Shown here piece after piece: positions 16,101-23,415 of a DNA stretch of 51,128 nucleotides. Below the pieces are notes generated by a model, which did not search any database, was not told the DNA's origin, and saw nothing but the letters and a program-made list of their open reading frames with translations. This DNA comes from JACIWB01 sp038818725 (lineage in GTDB: Archaea > Thermoplasmatota > E2 > UBA202 > JdFR-43): NCBI GenBank assembly GCA_038818725.1, contig JAWAYL010000005.1:1-51128 (forward strand), in the 5' to 3' direction. Within the stretch, counting starts at the first letter, position 1, and the number at the start of each line of letters is the position of its first letter. Position numbers and translations under genes: made by a program.

Positions 16101-16705
16101 TTAATATGAAAGCTCTTGAAGAATATGAAAAACAAGAGGAAAGAAAGAAAAAATTTGAAGAAGATTATAACAGGCTTAAGGAGCAGAGAGATAATCTAAT
16201 AAAACTTGAGGAGGAAATAAAGAAGAGGAAGAATGAAAAATTTTATGAAGTATTTAATGAAATAAGGAAAAATTTCATAAGAATATATCACGATTTAAGC
16301 GATGCAGAAGGTGATTTAATTCTCCAAAATCCTGAAAATCCTTTTGAGGGGGGCTTAACAATAAAAGTTAAAAAGAATGGAAAAACAATGAATTTGTATT
16401 CTCTCTCTGGAGGAGAAAAAAGCATCGCATCTCTTGCATTTATATTTTCTATGCAGGCGTATCAGCCGTCGCCATTCTATATCTTAGATGAAATTGACAT
16501 GTTTCTTGATGAAAAAAATGCGGAAAAAATAGCAAAAATGATTCTTTCAAACTCTTCCTTTGTCCAGTTTATTGTTGTATCCCTAAGAAGAGTTACAATA
16601 AAAAATGCAAACCATATTTATGGAGTTACTATTTCAAATGGTGTGTCAACAATTGTTGGAAATGTAAATATAAAAGAAGTAGAAAAAATGGCTGAGATAA
16701 AATGA
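13184..16705 (+). CDS. smc: Chromosome segregation/condensin ATPase SMC
   Basis: 1173 residues, full length. Walker A GPNGSGKS at residues 31-38. Two long Lys/Glu-rich coiled coils, about 170-500 and 690-1000, flank the hinge (GTIAELVKVDEKYKKAIEVA ... GGIKMVTLDGELVEPSGAITGGS). The C-terminal ATPase half has the signature LYSLSGGEKS and Walker B YILDEIDMFLDE. ATG 13184 is chosen because MYIKCITLENFKSF is the family start and GGGGAAGGG lies upstream; the frame is open upstream only because it crosses the decayed DUF996 duplicate. A TATA-like TTATATATAT is at about 13148-13157. It overlaps scpA by 4 bp, forming the archaeal SMC-ScpAB complex operon. Confidence 0.97.
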   Translation: MYIKCITLENFKSFGSKISIPFLPGFTAITGPNGSGKSNIVDAILFLLGIRSPKMIRAERLVDLIYKGNKDANYCKVSIVFDNSSRRIPIDSDEIVLTRKIKISPLPDNPLNFYSYFYINGKSASLNEFIDLLSSAHIFPTCIVQQGDVTSIVEMGDFERRKLIDEIAGIADFDRDIEKAKKEREEAEKNMEHISIVMDEIKKQLKQLKKEKDEAIKYREKIEELNKMREMLSYKKRIEIEKEIKEIQKQIDYYEKEKINNEKELSDLRKKYKEKQIAFQEIENKLIELGGEEILKIKEKIDFFREENIKAKEKINYYRKEIAEKRGEIQQIKGLIDKISKEEKKCENAIENIKKEIDKIDREIFLKEKEVSQIKAEIEKTDEKTIFLSREIAKIKKEMEKAKEDMHLLLLERDRLIQQRDGLLTKFNELINNKNNFDIELKELKMEIIELQRIEKERKNKKEQLEKNLFEKKKEEANIGEKLREVEREILKVQRDLSKLKLSEDTSLSPSTKEILRLRDEGIIKGIHGTIAELVKVDEKYKKAIEVAAGKRAEAVVVETDEIAAKCIDYLKKNDYGRVTFLPLNKMIAGKPRGKALLVIRNENVLGFAMDLISYDKKYEAAIWYVLGDTIVVNNLDTARSLMGGIKMVTLDGELVEPSGAITGGSLPKSGLFEICDLRKSMELKYKLSELTREQEELTNALIKIKEEIGKIDNELKILPDYKIEEIEKCEVRKREIEGKLKVINDELKKLENELNRINSVVASYEEKIREKQNEISQLEELKKRKEEEVINLASEEKISRINIIKEEIEKLKEESRNLIANLRGKEKEKEVILSQRNEMEKKLSENEIKLKEMEEELIEEEKRYEESGKEIKAYEEIEKKIVSKTKGLSEERDKLYKEIIEIEKLIDNLSTKMEATIDIISKTKARLPSLESALSEIIDIKYEFKEEELLSIDEIKKRIKELEEVIQKMEPINMKALEEYEKQEERKKKFEEDYNRLKEQRDNLIKLEEEIKKRKNEKFYEVFNEIRKNFIRIYHDLSDAEGDLILQNPENPFEGGLTIKVKKNGKTMNLYSLSGGEKSIASLAFIFSMQAYQPSPFYILDEIDMFLDEKNAEKIAKMILSNSSFVQFIVVSLRRVTIKNANHIYGVTISNGVSTIVGNVNIKEVEKMAEIK

Positions 16706-17475
16706 AAGAGGAATTAATAAACCAACTAATAAAAAATAAAGAAGCGTTTAAAGGAGATATTCAACACTATATAGAAATAATAGAGAAAAAAGTTTTTATT
16801 AACAATCAGTTTGATAGAGCGATAGCTATACTATTTGAATTAGTTATTGAAAATGAAATAGATCCATTGAATGTCGATTTAATATATTTCTCAAATTTAT
16901 ATATCAAAAAAGTAAAGAAGGAAGGAATAGATCTTTTTGTGGCTGGTAAAATAATTTCTATGGCTTGGAAAATTTTAAGGTTGCAGAGCGAAAAAATTAT
17001 AGAAAATATTGAAAGAAAAGAAATTGAAATTGATGTGCCTGAATGGTATGGAGATGATGAAATATTCTATTTCACGCAAAGGGTTATTAAAGATGAAATT
17101 CCGTTGGATGCGAAGATAAGAAGATGCCCATCCGTTAGAGTTACATTATTTGACTTAATAAATGCTTTTGAAGAAGCAAGAAATGAAATTGAAAAAAGAG
17201 TAAAGATTAAAAAAATCGAAAAAGAAATAAATAATTTAGTCCCTCCAAAAGAACATCTTCATAAAGAAGATATTGAAGAAGATATAAAAAAACTGATGAA
17301 AAAATTAAGCAAGTTAAATGGAAAAGCAATTCCTCTTAAGAGTCTTTGCTCAGGTGAGGATATGGTTTCAATATTTTTACCTCTTCTTTTCCTTGCAAAG
17401 GAAGAAAAAATAATTATATGGCAGGAAAATTTTCCTTTTGGAGAAATATATATAAGGATGAAACATGGAAGTTAA
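16702..17475 (+). CDS. scpA: Segregation and condensation protein A (kleisin)
   Basis: 257 residues. Kleisin subunit bridging the SMC head domains. The N-terminal region carries the ScpA motif IDPLNVDLIYFSNLYIKKVK, followed by a helical stretch FVAGKIISMAWKILRLQSEKI that corresponds to the conserved helices binding the SMC neck. The C-terminal winged-helix region (KSLCSGEDMVSIFLPLLFLAKEEKIIIWQ) fits the ScpA end that binds the SMC cap. Overlaps smc by ATGA and scpB by 11 bp, so the three are translated together. Divergent as archaeal ScpA usually is, but context makes the call firm. Confidence 0.92.
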   Translation: MKEELINQLIKNKEAFKGDIQHYIEIIEKKVFINNQFDRAIAILFELVIENEIDPLNVDLIYFSNLYIKKVKKEGIDLFVAGKIISMAWKILRLQSEKIIENIERKEIEIDVPEWYGDDEIFYFTQRVIKDEIPLDAKIRRCPSVRVTLFDLINAFEEARNEIEKRVKIKKIEKEINNLVPPKEHLHKEDIEEDIKKLMKKLSKLNGKAIPLKSLCSGEDMVSIFLPLLFLAKEEKIIIWQENFPFGEIYIRMKHGS

Positions 17476-17953
17476 AAAGGTTATAGAAGCAATACTATTT
17501 GCTTCTGGTAAATTAGTAAGCAAAGAGGATATAAAAAAATTTTTTTTGTTTAAGGACAAGGAAATAGAAGACGCGATAATGCAATTAAAAGAGCAATATA
17601 AAGATTCAGCAATAGAAATTATTGAAAGTGAAAACAGATATGCGATGCAAGTAAGGGATAGATATGTTGAATATACGAAGAAGTTTGCACCACTAGAAAT
17701 ACCAAAAAATTTGCTCAAAACTCTTTCAATAATAGCATATCATCAACCAATAAAGCAATCAGATTTGAGAAAAATTTTAGGGGAGAAGGTATATGAACAT
17801 ATTAAGGAACTACAGAAAAAGGGTTTTTTAAAACTGCACGATCATGGAAGAACAAAAATAATAGAAACCTCCCAATTTTTCTATGATTATTTTGGATTTG
17901 ATAAAAAAGATAAGGAAAAAATAAAGAAATCACTTTATGAAAGAATTAGCTAG
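17465..17953 (+). CDS. scpB: Segregation and condensation protein B
   Basis: 162 residues with the two winged-helix halves of ScpB: the N-terminal KKVIEAILFASGKLVSKEDIKKF, then ETLSIIAYHQP-type sequence (here KTLSIIAYHQPIKQSDLRKI), the most conserved part of the family, and GRTKIIETSQFFYDYFG near the end. It binds ScpA within the condensin complex. The gene overlaps scpA by 11 bp. Its TAG stop is the tetramer CTAG, which simultaneously encodes the stop of the convergent rpl12. Confidence 0.93.
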   Translation: MEVKKVIEAILFASGKLVSKEDIKKFFLFKDKEIEDAIMQLKEQYKDSAIEIIESENRYAMQVRDRYVEYTKKFAPLEIPKNLLKTLSIIAYHQPIKQSDLRKILGEKVYEHIKELQKKGFLKLHDHGRTKIIETSQFFYDYFGFDKKDKEKIKKSLYERIS

Positions 17954-18258
17954 CCAAAAAGGGCTCCCAAACCAGCAGCTATTTCTTCCTCGCTGATCTT
18001 CTTTTCCTCTTCTTTCTTTTCTTCTTTCTTTTCCTCTTTCTTTTCTTCGGGCGCTGCCGGCGGTGCTGCCATTATTGGCATTGAGGAAGCTTTTGATATT
18101 ATTTCATCTATATTTACTCCTTCAAGAGATGATGTCAGCGCCTTTATTTTTGCCTCATTTATCTCAACGCCAGCTGCTTGAAGCACCTTTTTCAAATTCT
18201 CTTCATTTATTTCCTTACCAGCTGCATGCAAGAGCATTGCTCCATATATATATTCCAT
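17950..18258 (-). CDS. rpl12: Ribosomal protein L12 (archaeal P1 stalk protein)
   Basis: 102 residues. N-terminal dimerisation domain (MEYIYGAMLLHAAGKEINEENL), a helical segment, then an Ala/Pro hinge and a Lys/Glu run, ending in the factor-recruiting tail EEEIAAGLGALFG common to archaeal P1 and eukaryotic P1/P2. A strong Shine-Dalgarno (GGAGGTTG) sits just before the ATG, three bases after the L10 stop. Last gene of the L1-L10-L12 operon. Multiple copies bind the C-terminal spine of L10 on the ribosome. Confidence 0.96.
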   Translation of the reverse strand: MEYIYGAMLLHAAGKEINEENLKKVLQAAGVEINEAKIKALTSSLEGVNIDEIISKASSMPIMAAPPAAPEEKKEEKKEEKKEEEKKISEEEIAAGLGALFG

Positions 18259-18261
18259 TTT

Positions 18262-19086
18262 TCAACCTCCGATTTTATTTTCTAATGCTTTAGCATGTAA
18301 ATATGCTCTATTTATAAATGCTTCTATTGTTTGTTTGGTATATATATTTCTTTCTATTGCCACATTATATGCAGAACTATAAGCTTTTATTATGAGCTGT
18401 GGCAGAACATCCTTCGCTGGATAGCAGATTTCAACAGCAAGATTAATTGCTTTTGCAGCACATGTCTGTATTTCTCCGATTATTTTGTTTAAGTCAACGG
18501 CAAGTATATCAGAGGTATATATTATACCGTTTTCAATAAACGCTTTTATTTTTAGCCCTATTTCAATTGGTTTTATATCAAGTTTTCCAAGAACTTGGGC
18601 AATTTGTGGAGGAATAACTTCTCCTTTTTTAACAAGAATAACATCTTTCTCTATAACTACCTTACCCTCTCTTATCGATGCAGGTATGCCAGCTTTTTGA
18701 AGCTCCCCAACTATTGGACCCGGCTTAAAATTTGTTTCCCCTTTTTTTATTACTATATCCTCGCTTGCAATTTCTCCTCCTTTTGCTGGCGCCCTAGTTC
18801 TGGCACCTTCTATAAGCTTGTAAAGTTTAAATGGGTTAAGATTTGAGGCAATTATTGCACTTTCACCTTCAATATAATCAGCAAGTTTTCCACTTCCATT
18901 TGATAGGGCTCTTTTTATAAGAGTATTTTTAGATACCTTTATTATAGCCTTTCCCCTCAAAATTTCTCTCATCTTTTGCATTTGATACGCAGGTATTCCT
19001 CTTACTCCAACAATTCCAACTACTTGATGTGATGATATTATATTTTTTATTTCCTCTACCTCCTTTATTTTCCAATCCGCTGGCAT
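18262..19086 (-). CDS. rpl10: Ribosomal protein L10 (P0 stalk base), short form
   Basis: 274 residues. The N-terminal rRNA-binding domain (PADWKIKEVEEIKNIISSHQVVGIVGVRGIP) and the inserted domain II (PGPIVGELQKAGIPASIREGKVVI) are typical of archaeal P0. The helical spine that binds L12 dimers is present (about residues 210-272). The protein then stops at ALENKIGG, so the charged linker and the GLGALFG-like tail found in most archaeal L10 proteins (300-340 residues) are absent. Only three bases separate the stop from rpl12, leaving no room for a lost tail. The start overlaps the L1 stop by one base (TAATG). Confidence 0.94.
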   Translation of the reverse strand: MPADWKIKEVEEIKNIISSHQVVGIVGVRGIPAYQMQKMREILRGKAIIKVSKNTLIKRALSNGSGKLADYIEGESAIIASNLNPFKLYKLIEGARTRAPAKGGEIASEDIVIKKGETNFKPGPIVGELQKAGIPASIREGKVVIEKDVILVKKGEVIPPQIAQVLGKLDIKPIEIGLKIKAFIENGIIYTSDILAVDLNKIIGEIQTCAAKAINLAVEICYPAKDVLPQLIIKAYSSAYNVAIERNIYTKQTIEAFINRAYLHAKALENKIGG

Positions 19087-19730
19087 TATATCACCCTTAC
19101 TGGCACACCCATTGTTGTTTTTATATAAGCAGAGGCAATATTCATCATTCCTCTTTCAAGCTTTCCTTCTATCCTGTGAAGCACTGCTTCTACATTTTCA
19201 GCTATATCCTCAGCAGACATATTTTCTCTACCCACAAGGCAATGAATGACTGGCTTATCCTTGGAGCGTATTCTTATACTCTTTCTTAATTTACCAACAA
19301 TTTCCGATATATCTATTTCTGGAGGGACTGGCTTAGGCATCTTCCCGCGGGGCGCAAGTATTTTACCTAAGCTTCTTCCTATAAGAGGCATCAAAGATGC
19401 TTCCGCTATAAATAAATCATATTCTTCAGCAATGATTTTTGCTTTCTTTTTATCTTCAGCAAGCTCCTTTATTTCATCTACCATTATAACCCTATCTGCC
19501 ACTCCTTTCGCTTTTAAAGCGAGTTCGCCTGTGGCAAAAACAGCAATTTTCGCTTCCTTTCCACGCCCTTTTGGAAGCTCTATTTCCTCATCTATTCTAT
19601 TTTCTGGCTTGCTCAAATCTACATCTTTTAAATTTATAACTAAATCTACTGATTGAATAAATTTCCTTTTTTTATTATTCTTTTCATCTATTGCATTTTT
19701 TACCGCTTCAACTATTTCTTTTGATGCCAT
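19086..19730 (-). CDS. rpl1: Ribosomal protein L1
   Basis: 214 residues. Conserved motifs: KNKKRKFIQSVDLVINLKDV-like N-terminus, the domain II region DLFIAEASLMPLIGRSLGKI with LAPRGKMPKPVP, and the C-terminal TTMGVPVRV. Binds 23S rRNA at the mobile L1 stalk. Archaeal L1 is known to repress its own operon by binding mRNA; here the start lies about 28 bp from a TATA box, so any such site would lie inside the coding region. First gene of L1-L10-L12; L11, which often precedes it in archaea, is not present. Confidence 0.96.
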   Translation of the reverse strand: MASKEIVEAVKNAIDEKNNKKRKFIQSVDLVINLKDVDLSKPENRIDEEIELPKGRGKEAKIAVFATGELALKAKGVADRVIMVDEIKELAEDKKKAKIIAEEYDLFIAEASLMPLIGRSLGKILAPRGKMPKPVPPEIDISEIVGKLRKSIRIRSKDKPVIHCLVGRENMSAEDIAENVEAVLHRIEGKLERGMMNIASAYIKTTMGVPVRVI

Positions 19731-19750
19731 AGCTAAAAGGCAATAACTTT

Positions 19751-19806
19751 TTATTATATAAAGGTTATTTAATCCCCAGTAAAAAATTTAACAAATCTTA
19801 TATATT
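19751..19806. promoter_or_regulatory. Divergent TATA boxes for rpl1 and the arvA-type GTPase
   Basis: On the minus strand CCTTTATATAATAA (19751-19764) is about 28 bp from the rpl1 ATG. On the plus strand CTTATATATT (19797-19806) is about 26 bp from the ATG at 19827. Both spacings predict leaderless mRNAs. The plus-strand box overlaps an in-frame TTG at 19806 and so argues against that TTG as a start. Confidence 0.6.
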
Positions 19807-19826
19807 TGCCATCCATTATTTTCAGG

Positions 19827-20459
19827 ATGGGATTGCTTAGCAGAATTTCAGGATTTATTCTATCGCTTTTTGGCAAAAGGCATGTTAGAATAGGCATATA
19901 TGGGCCGCCAAATGCGGGAAAAACAACTCTTGCAAATAGAATAGCAAAAGATTGGACAGGAGAAATTGTTGGTGAAGTATCAGAAATACCTCATGAAACA
20001 AGAAAAATACAGAAAAAGGATAAGGTTATAATAAAGAAAGGAAAATCTTCTCTCACAATTGATATTATCGATACTCCAGGTATAGCAACAAAAATAGATT
20101 TTCATGATTTTATGGAATATGGTTTAAGTGAGGAAGAGGCAAAGAAGAGGGCAAAAGAAGCAACCGAAGGAGTTATAGAAGCAATAAAATGGCTTGATAA
20201 TATTGATGGAGTTATTCTGTTAATGGATAGCACAAAAAATCCTTTTACACAAGTAAATATAACAATTGTTGGAAATCTTGAAGCAAGGAGATTGCCTTTT
20301 ATAATTGCAGCAAATAAAATAGATTTAGATGGCTCTACACCTGCAACACTAAAATCAGCCTTTCCAAAACATGATGTGGTTCCTATATCCGCACTTCGAG
20401 GAATAAATATGGATTTGCTTTATGAAACAATGGTGAGGAAATTTGGCAAAGGGAAATGA
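19827..20459 (+). CDS. arvA: Era-like small GTPase, ArvA/OapA family
   Basis: About 210 residues. G motifs in order: GPPNAGKTTLANRI (P-loop), IDTPGI (G3), AANKIDLDG (G4) and VPISALRG (G5). A short hydrophobic N-terminus (LLSRISGFILSLFGKRHVR) precedes the G domain. The trio of this GTPase, a DUF2073 protein and a zinc-ribbon protein is conserved in Euryarchaeota. In Haloferax volcanii the GTPase (OapA, renamed ArvA) drives extracellular vesicle formation and the partners are named ArvB and ArvC. Vesicle function here is inferred from that family knowledge. It overlaps the next gene by 17 bp. Confidence 0.88.
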   Translation: MGLLSRISGFILSLFGKRHVRIGIYGPPNAGKTTLANRIAKDWTGEIVGEVSEIPHETRKIQKKDKVIIKKGKSSLTIDIIDTPGIATKIDFHDFMEYGLSEEEAKKRAKEATEGVIEAIKWLDNIDGVILLMDSTKNPFTQVNITIVGNLEARRLPFIIAANKIDLDGSTPATLKSAFPKHDVVPISALRGINMDLLYETMVRKFGKGK

Positions 20460-20796
20460 AATAAATATAAGTTTTATTGCACAAGAAAAGTTAAATAATC
20501 TAAGTAGTGAGGAAAAGTTAAAATTTATTTTAAAAGAGGTTAAAAAAGGGCATATACTTGTGCTTGAAAGCGGTTTATCGTCTGAAGAACAGGCAAAGCT
20601 TATAGAAATGACAATGGAGGACATAGATGATGGTTTTGTTGGGATAGAAATGGAAAGCTATATGGAAGAAAAAAAAGGTTTCTGGCAAAAATTTTTTGGC
20701 AAAAAAAATAGAATGACAATTGTTGGACCAGCTGATAAATTAAAAACAATTTACAGAGATAAAGAAGTTATAAAAACAATTATAAAGGCGGGTTAA
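20443..20796 (+). CDS. arvB: DUF2073 protein, ArvB/OapB family
   Basis: 117 residues, TTG start, read through the end of the GTPase gene. The core SEEKLKFILKEVKKGHILVLE, followed by a Glu/Asp-rich helix and FVGIEMESY, is the DUF2073 pattern. A C-terminal piece (NRMTIVGPADKLKTIYRD) is also conserved. Soluble, no signal or membrane segment. Always found next to the Era-like GTPase, and presumed to act with it. The molecular role is not established. The stop TAA shares its last A region with the next ATG (TAAATGG), so coupling continues. Confidence 0.85.
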   Translation: MAKGNEINISFIAQEKLNNLSSEEKLKFILKEVKKGHILVLESGLSSEEQAKLIEMTMEDIDDGFVGIEMESYMEEKKGFWQKFFGKKNRMTIVGPADKLKTIYRDKEVIKTIIKAG

Positions 20797-21189
20797 ATGG
20801 CTCACCAATGCTTGAATTGTGGAAAAATATTTACAGATACAAAAATTATTGAAAAAGGATGCCCAAATTGCGGAGGAAAATTTTTTTACTATATTAGAAA
20901 ACCTATTGAATTAGAAAAGAGGAAGAAAATACAGAAGAAAATAGAGGAAAAAATTTTTGAAGTAGAAAGAGAAAAGGTAGAAAATATAATGAAAAGAATG
21001 GAGGCAGAAAAGGAAAGAGTGGAAAAAGAAGCAGAGGAAATGGTAAAAAAAATAGAAAGTATAAACATAAAAGAAATAGGGGATTATGAAATAAATGTTA
21101 AAAAACTTGTTGAGGATGGCTCAATAATAATAAGGAGAGAAGGGGTCTATTTTATCTATCTTCCATCGCTCCTCAAAAAGAAAAAATAA
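20797..21189 (+). CDS. arvC: Zinc-ribbon protein, ArvC/OapC family (COG3364)
   Basis: 130 residues. The N-terminal zinc ribbon CLNCGKIFTD ... GCPNCGGKFF has two CxxC pairs. Then comes a charged helix, probably a coiled coil (residues about 40-90), and a conserved C-terminal block (GDYEINVKKLVEDGSIIIRREGVYFIYLP, given here as two pieces GDYEINVKKL and GVYFIYLPSL). Third gene of the GTPase operon. A TATA box for thi4 overlaps its stop, so the operon probably ends here. Confidence 0.87.
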   Translation: MAHQCLNCGKIFTDTKIIEKGCPNCGGKFFYYIRKPIELEKRKKIQKKIEEKIFEVEREKVENIMKRMEAEKERVEKEAEEMVKKIESINIKEIGDYEINVKKLVEDGSIIIRREGVYFIYLPSLLKKKK

Positions 21190-21214
21190 TATATTTCTTT
21201 CCTTTTCAATTTCC

Positions 21215-21973
21215 ATGATAAGGGATATAGAGATAACAAAAATAATAGTTGAAACATTTTTAGAAGAATTTTTAAAAAATCTTGAGATAGATGTAGCAAT
21301 AGCTGGCGCGGGCCCATCCGGCTTGACCGCTGCAAGATATCTTGCAAAAAATGGAAAAAAAGTTATGGTATTTGAAAGAAATCTTTCACCTGGCGGGGGT
21401 ATGTGGGGGGGAGGAATTGGGTTTCCATTTATTGTTATGAAAGAAGGGAAAGAATTGCTTGAAGAAGTAGGGGTGAAATGCTTTAAGAGAGATGGTTACT
21501 GGGTTGCAAATTCAATTGAGGCGGTTTCAAAACTTGTTTCATCTGCTATAGACAACGGTGCAAGAATTTTCAATGGTATGACTATTGAAGATGTAATGGT
21601 GAGAAACGGAAAAATTAATGGTGTTGTAATAAACTGGAGTGCAATAAAAGAAGCTAAAATGCATGTTGATCCAGTTGCTATAGAAGCAAAATTTGTCATA
21701 GATGCAACAGGACACGATTGCAATATTGCAAGAATTGTGGAAAAAAAATATGGACTTAATACTCCTACAAAAAGAATAGAGGGAGAAAAAGCAATGTGGG
21801 CTGATGAGGGAGAAAAAAAGACTGTTGAAAATACAGGAGAAATTTTTCCAGGATTGTATGTTGCGGGAATGGCTGCAAACGCGGTTTTTGGCGCCCCTCG
21901 CATGGGGCCGATTTTTGGAGGAATGCTTCTTTCTGGAAAAAAAGTTGCGGAACTTATAATTAAAAAAATTTAG
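21215..21973 (+). CDS. thi4: Thiamine thiazole synthase Thi4, histidine (sulfide-using) type
   Basis: 252 residues. FAD/NAD-binding Thi4 fold: IAGAGPSGLTAARYLAK, then FERNLSPGGGMWGGGIGF, and the C-terminal GMAANAVFGAPRMGPIFGGML. Makes the thiazole moiety of thiamine from NAD and glycine. Suicidal yeast Thi4 donates sulfur from a cysteine; here the corresponding position is His150 in KMHVDP, as in methanogen Thi4, which instead uses free sulfide and turns over. A TATA-like AATAATATATTT at 21185-21196 gives leaderless spacing. Older annotations called archaeal homologs ribose-1,5-bisphosphate isomerase. Confidence 0.92.
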   Translation: MIRDIEITKIIVETFLEEFLKNLEIDVAIAGAGPSGLTAARYLAKNGKKVMVFERNLSPGGGMWGGGIGFPFIVMKEGKELLEEVGVKCFKRDGYWVANSIEAVSKLVSSAIDNGARIFNGMTIEDVMVRNGKINGVVINWSAIKEAKMHVDPVAIEAKFVIDATGHDCNIARIVEKKYGLNTPTKRIEGEKAMWADEGEKKTVENTGEIFPGLYVAGMAANAVFGAPRMGPIFGGMLLSGKKVAELIIKKI

Positions 21974-21988
21974 CAGAAAAATTAATAT

Positions 21989-22723
21989 TTGCCTTTTTCT
22001 TTTGATGGCGTGATTCCAAGAGCTGCATATGACTGGGAAATTACTGTATTCAGCCCAGATGGAAGATTATTTCAAGTAGAATACGCAAGAGAGGCGGTAA
22101 AGCGTGGCACTACAACTGTTGGAATAAAATTCAAGAAAGGAGTTGCTCTTATAGTTGATAAAAGAATAACTTCTCGCCTCATAGAGCCAGCTTCAATAGA
22201 GAAAATATTCAAAATAGATGAGCATATTGGATGCGCTACTTCTGGCTTGGTTGCTGATGCAAGAGCGTTAGTAGAGAGAGCAAGAATTGAGGCGCAAATA
22301 AATAGGCTAACATATGATAAACCAATACAGGTTAAAACTTTAACAAGGAAAATATGTGACTTCAAGCAAACTTATACTCAATATGGAGGGGTTCGTCCTT
22401 TTGGAACTGCATTGCTTATAGGAGGAATAGATGAAAGCGGTGCTCATCTTTTTGCAACTGATCCAAGCGGAGCAATGGTTGAATATAAGGCAACTGCTGA
22501 AGGAGAAGGAAGAGATGCAGCAATTGAATATTTTGAGAAAAATTATAAGGAAAATTTAAGCTTAGAAGAAGCAATAGAAATGGGAATTGAGGCAATGAGA
22601 ATTTCAAAAGAAGATAAAAAATTGGATAAAGAAGCAATAGAAATTGGGGTTGTTGAAGAAGGAAAGGAATTTAGAATATTATCAAAAAAGGAGATAGAGA
22701 AATATTTTAAAGGTGAGCAATAA
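21989..22723 (+). CDS. psmA: 20S proteasome alpha subunit
   Basis: 244 residues, forming the outer rings and gate of the archaeal 20S proteasome. Hallmarks: YDWEITVFSPDGRLFQVEYA near the N-terminus, KRGTTTVGIKF, TSGLVADARALVERAR and YTQYGGVRPFGTALL. The start is TTG 21989 or GTG 22010; neither affects the conserved domain, and an ATG at 22005 is out of frame. The beta subunit is not in the window. First gene of the exosome superoperon; its TAA stop overlaps the SBDS ATG (TAATG). Confidence 0.96.
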   Translation: MPFSFDGVIPRAAYDWEITVFSPDGRLFQVEYAREAVKRGTTTVGIKFKKGVALIVDKRITSRLIEPASIEKIFKIDEHIGCATSGLVADARALVERARIEAQINRLTYDKPIQVKTLTRKICDFKQTYTQYGGVRPFGTALLIGGIDESGAHLFATDPSGAMVEYKATAEGEGRDAAIEYFEKNYKENLSLEEAIEMGIEAMRISKEDKKLDKEAIEIGVVEEGKEFRILSKKEIEKYFKGEQ

Positions 22724-23415
22724 TGGTATCACTTGATGAAGCAGTTATTGCAAGATATGAAAAAAAAGGAAAGCATTTTGAAATATTGGTTGATCCAGAT
22801 GCCGTTGAAAAAATTCTCGAAGGCAAAAAAAATGTTTTAGAGGTACTTGCGGTAGATGCGGTTTTTAAAGATGCAAGGAAAGGCGATAAAGCAAGTGAGG
22901 AATCATTAAAAGAAGTTTTCGGAACTTTAAAAATTGATGAAATAGCTCTTAAAATTATAAAAGAAGGAGAAATACAATTAACTGTAAAGCAGAGAAGAGA
23001 AATGATAGAGAGAAAGAAGAAAGCAATAATTGACTGGATTGCTCGCTATTCAATGGACCCACATACAAAGCTACCTCATCCGAGAGATAGAATAGAAAGG
23101 GCGATGGAGGAGGCAAAAGTTAATATAGATGCTTTTAAGCCAGTAGAGGAGCAGGTTAAGAAAGTTATTGATGCAATAAGACCCATAATTCCAATAAGCA
23201 TAGAAAATGTTAAAATAGAGATTGTTATTCCATCAGCTTATTCAGGTAGAGCATATGGTGAAATTATGAAAATATCAAAAATATTAAAAGAAGAATGGCT
23301 TTCCAATGGGAATTTGAAATGCATTGTGGAGATTCCAGCCGGAATGCAGGCTGAACTTTATGAAAAACTAAATAGCATGACGAAAGGAGAAGTTGTTTCA
23401 AAAATTTTAAAATGA
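22723..23415 (+). CDS. sdo1: Ribosome maturation protein SBDS (Sdo1)
   Basis: 230 residues with the three SBDS domains: N-terminal FYSH domain (EILVDPDAVEKI, KGDKASEESLKEVFGT), a helical middle (RREMIERKKKAIIDWIARYS, MDPHTKLPHPRDRIERAME) and a ferredoxin-like C-terminal domain ending with glycine-rich IPAGMQAELYEKLN. The family helps release aIF6/eIF6 from the large subunit together with an EF-2-like GTPase. Coupled to rrp4 by ATGA. Its place between proteasome and exosome genes is the usual euryarchaeal order. Confidence 0.95.
   Translation: MVSLDEAVIARYEKKGKHFEILVDPDAVEKILEGKKNVLEVLAVDAVFKDARKGDKASEESLKEVFGTLKIDEIALKIIKEGEIQLTVKQRREMIERKKKAIIDWIARYSMDPHTKLPHPRDRIERAMEEAKVNIDAFKPVEEQVKKVIDAIRPIIPISIENVKIEIVIPSAYSGRAYGEIMKISKILKEEWLSNGNLKCIVEIPAGMQAELYEKLNSMTKGEVVSKILK

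Noticed and set aside
21185..21215. TPP riboswitch ahead of thi4
   Set aside because: Only 25 bp separate the genes and a TATA box occupies them, leaving no room for an aptamer.
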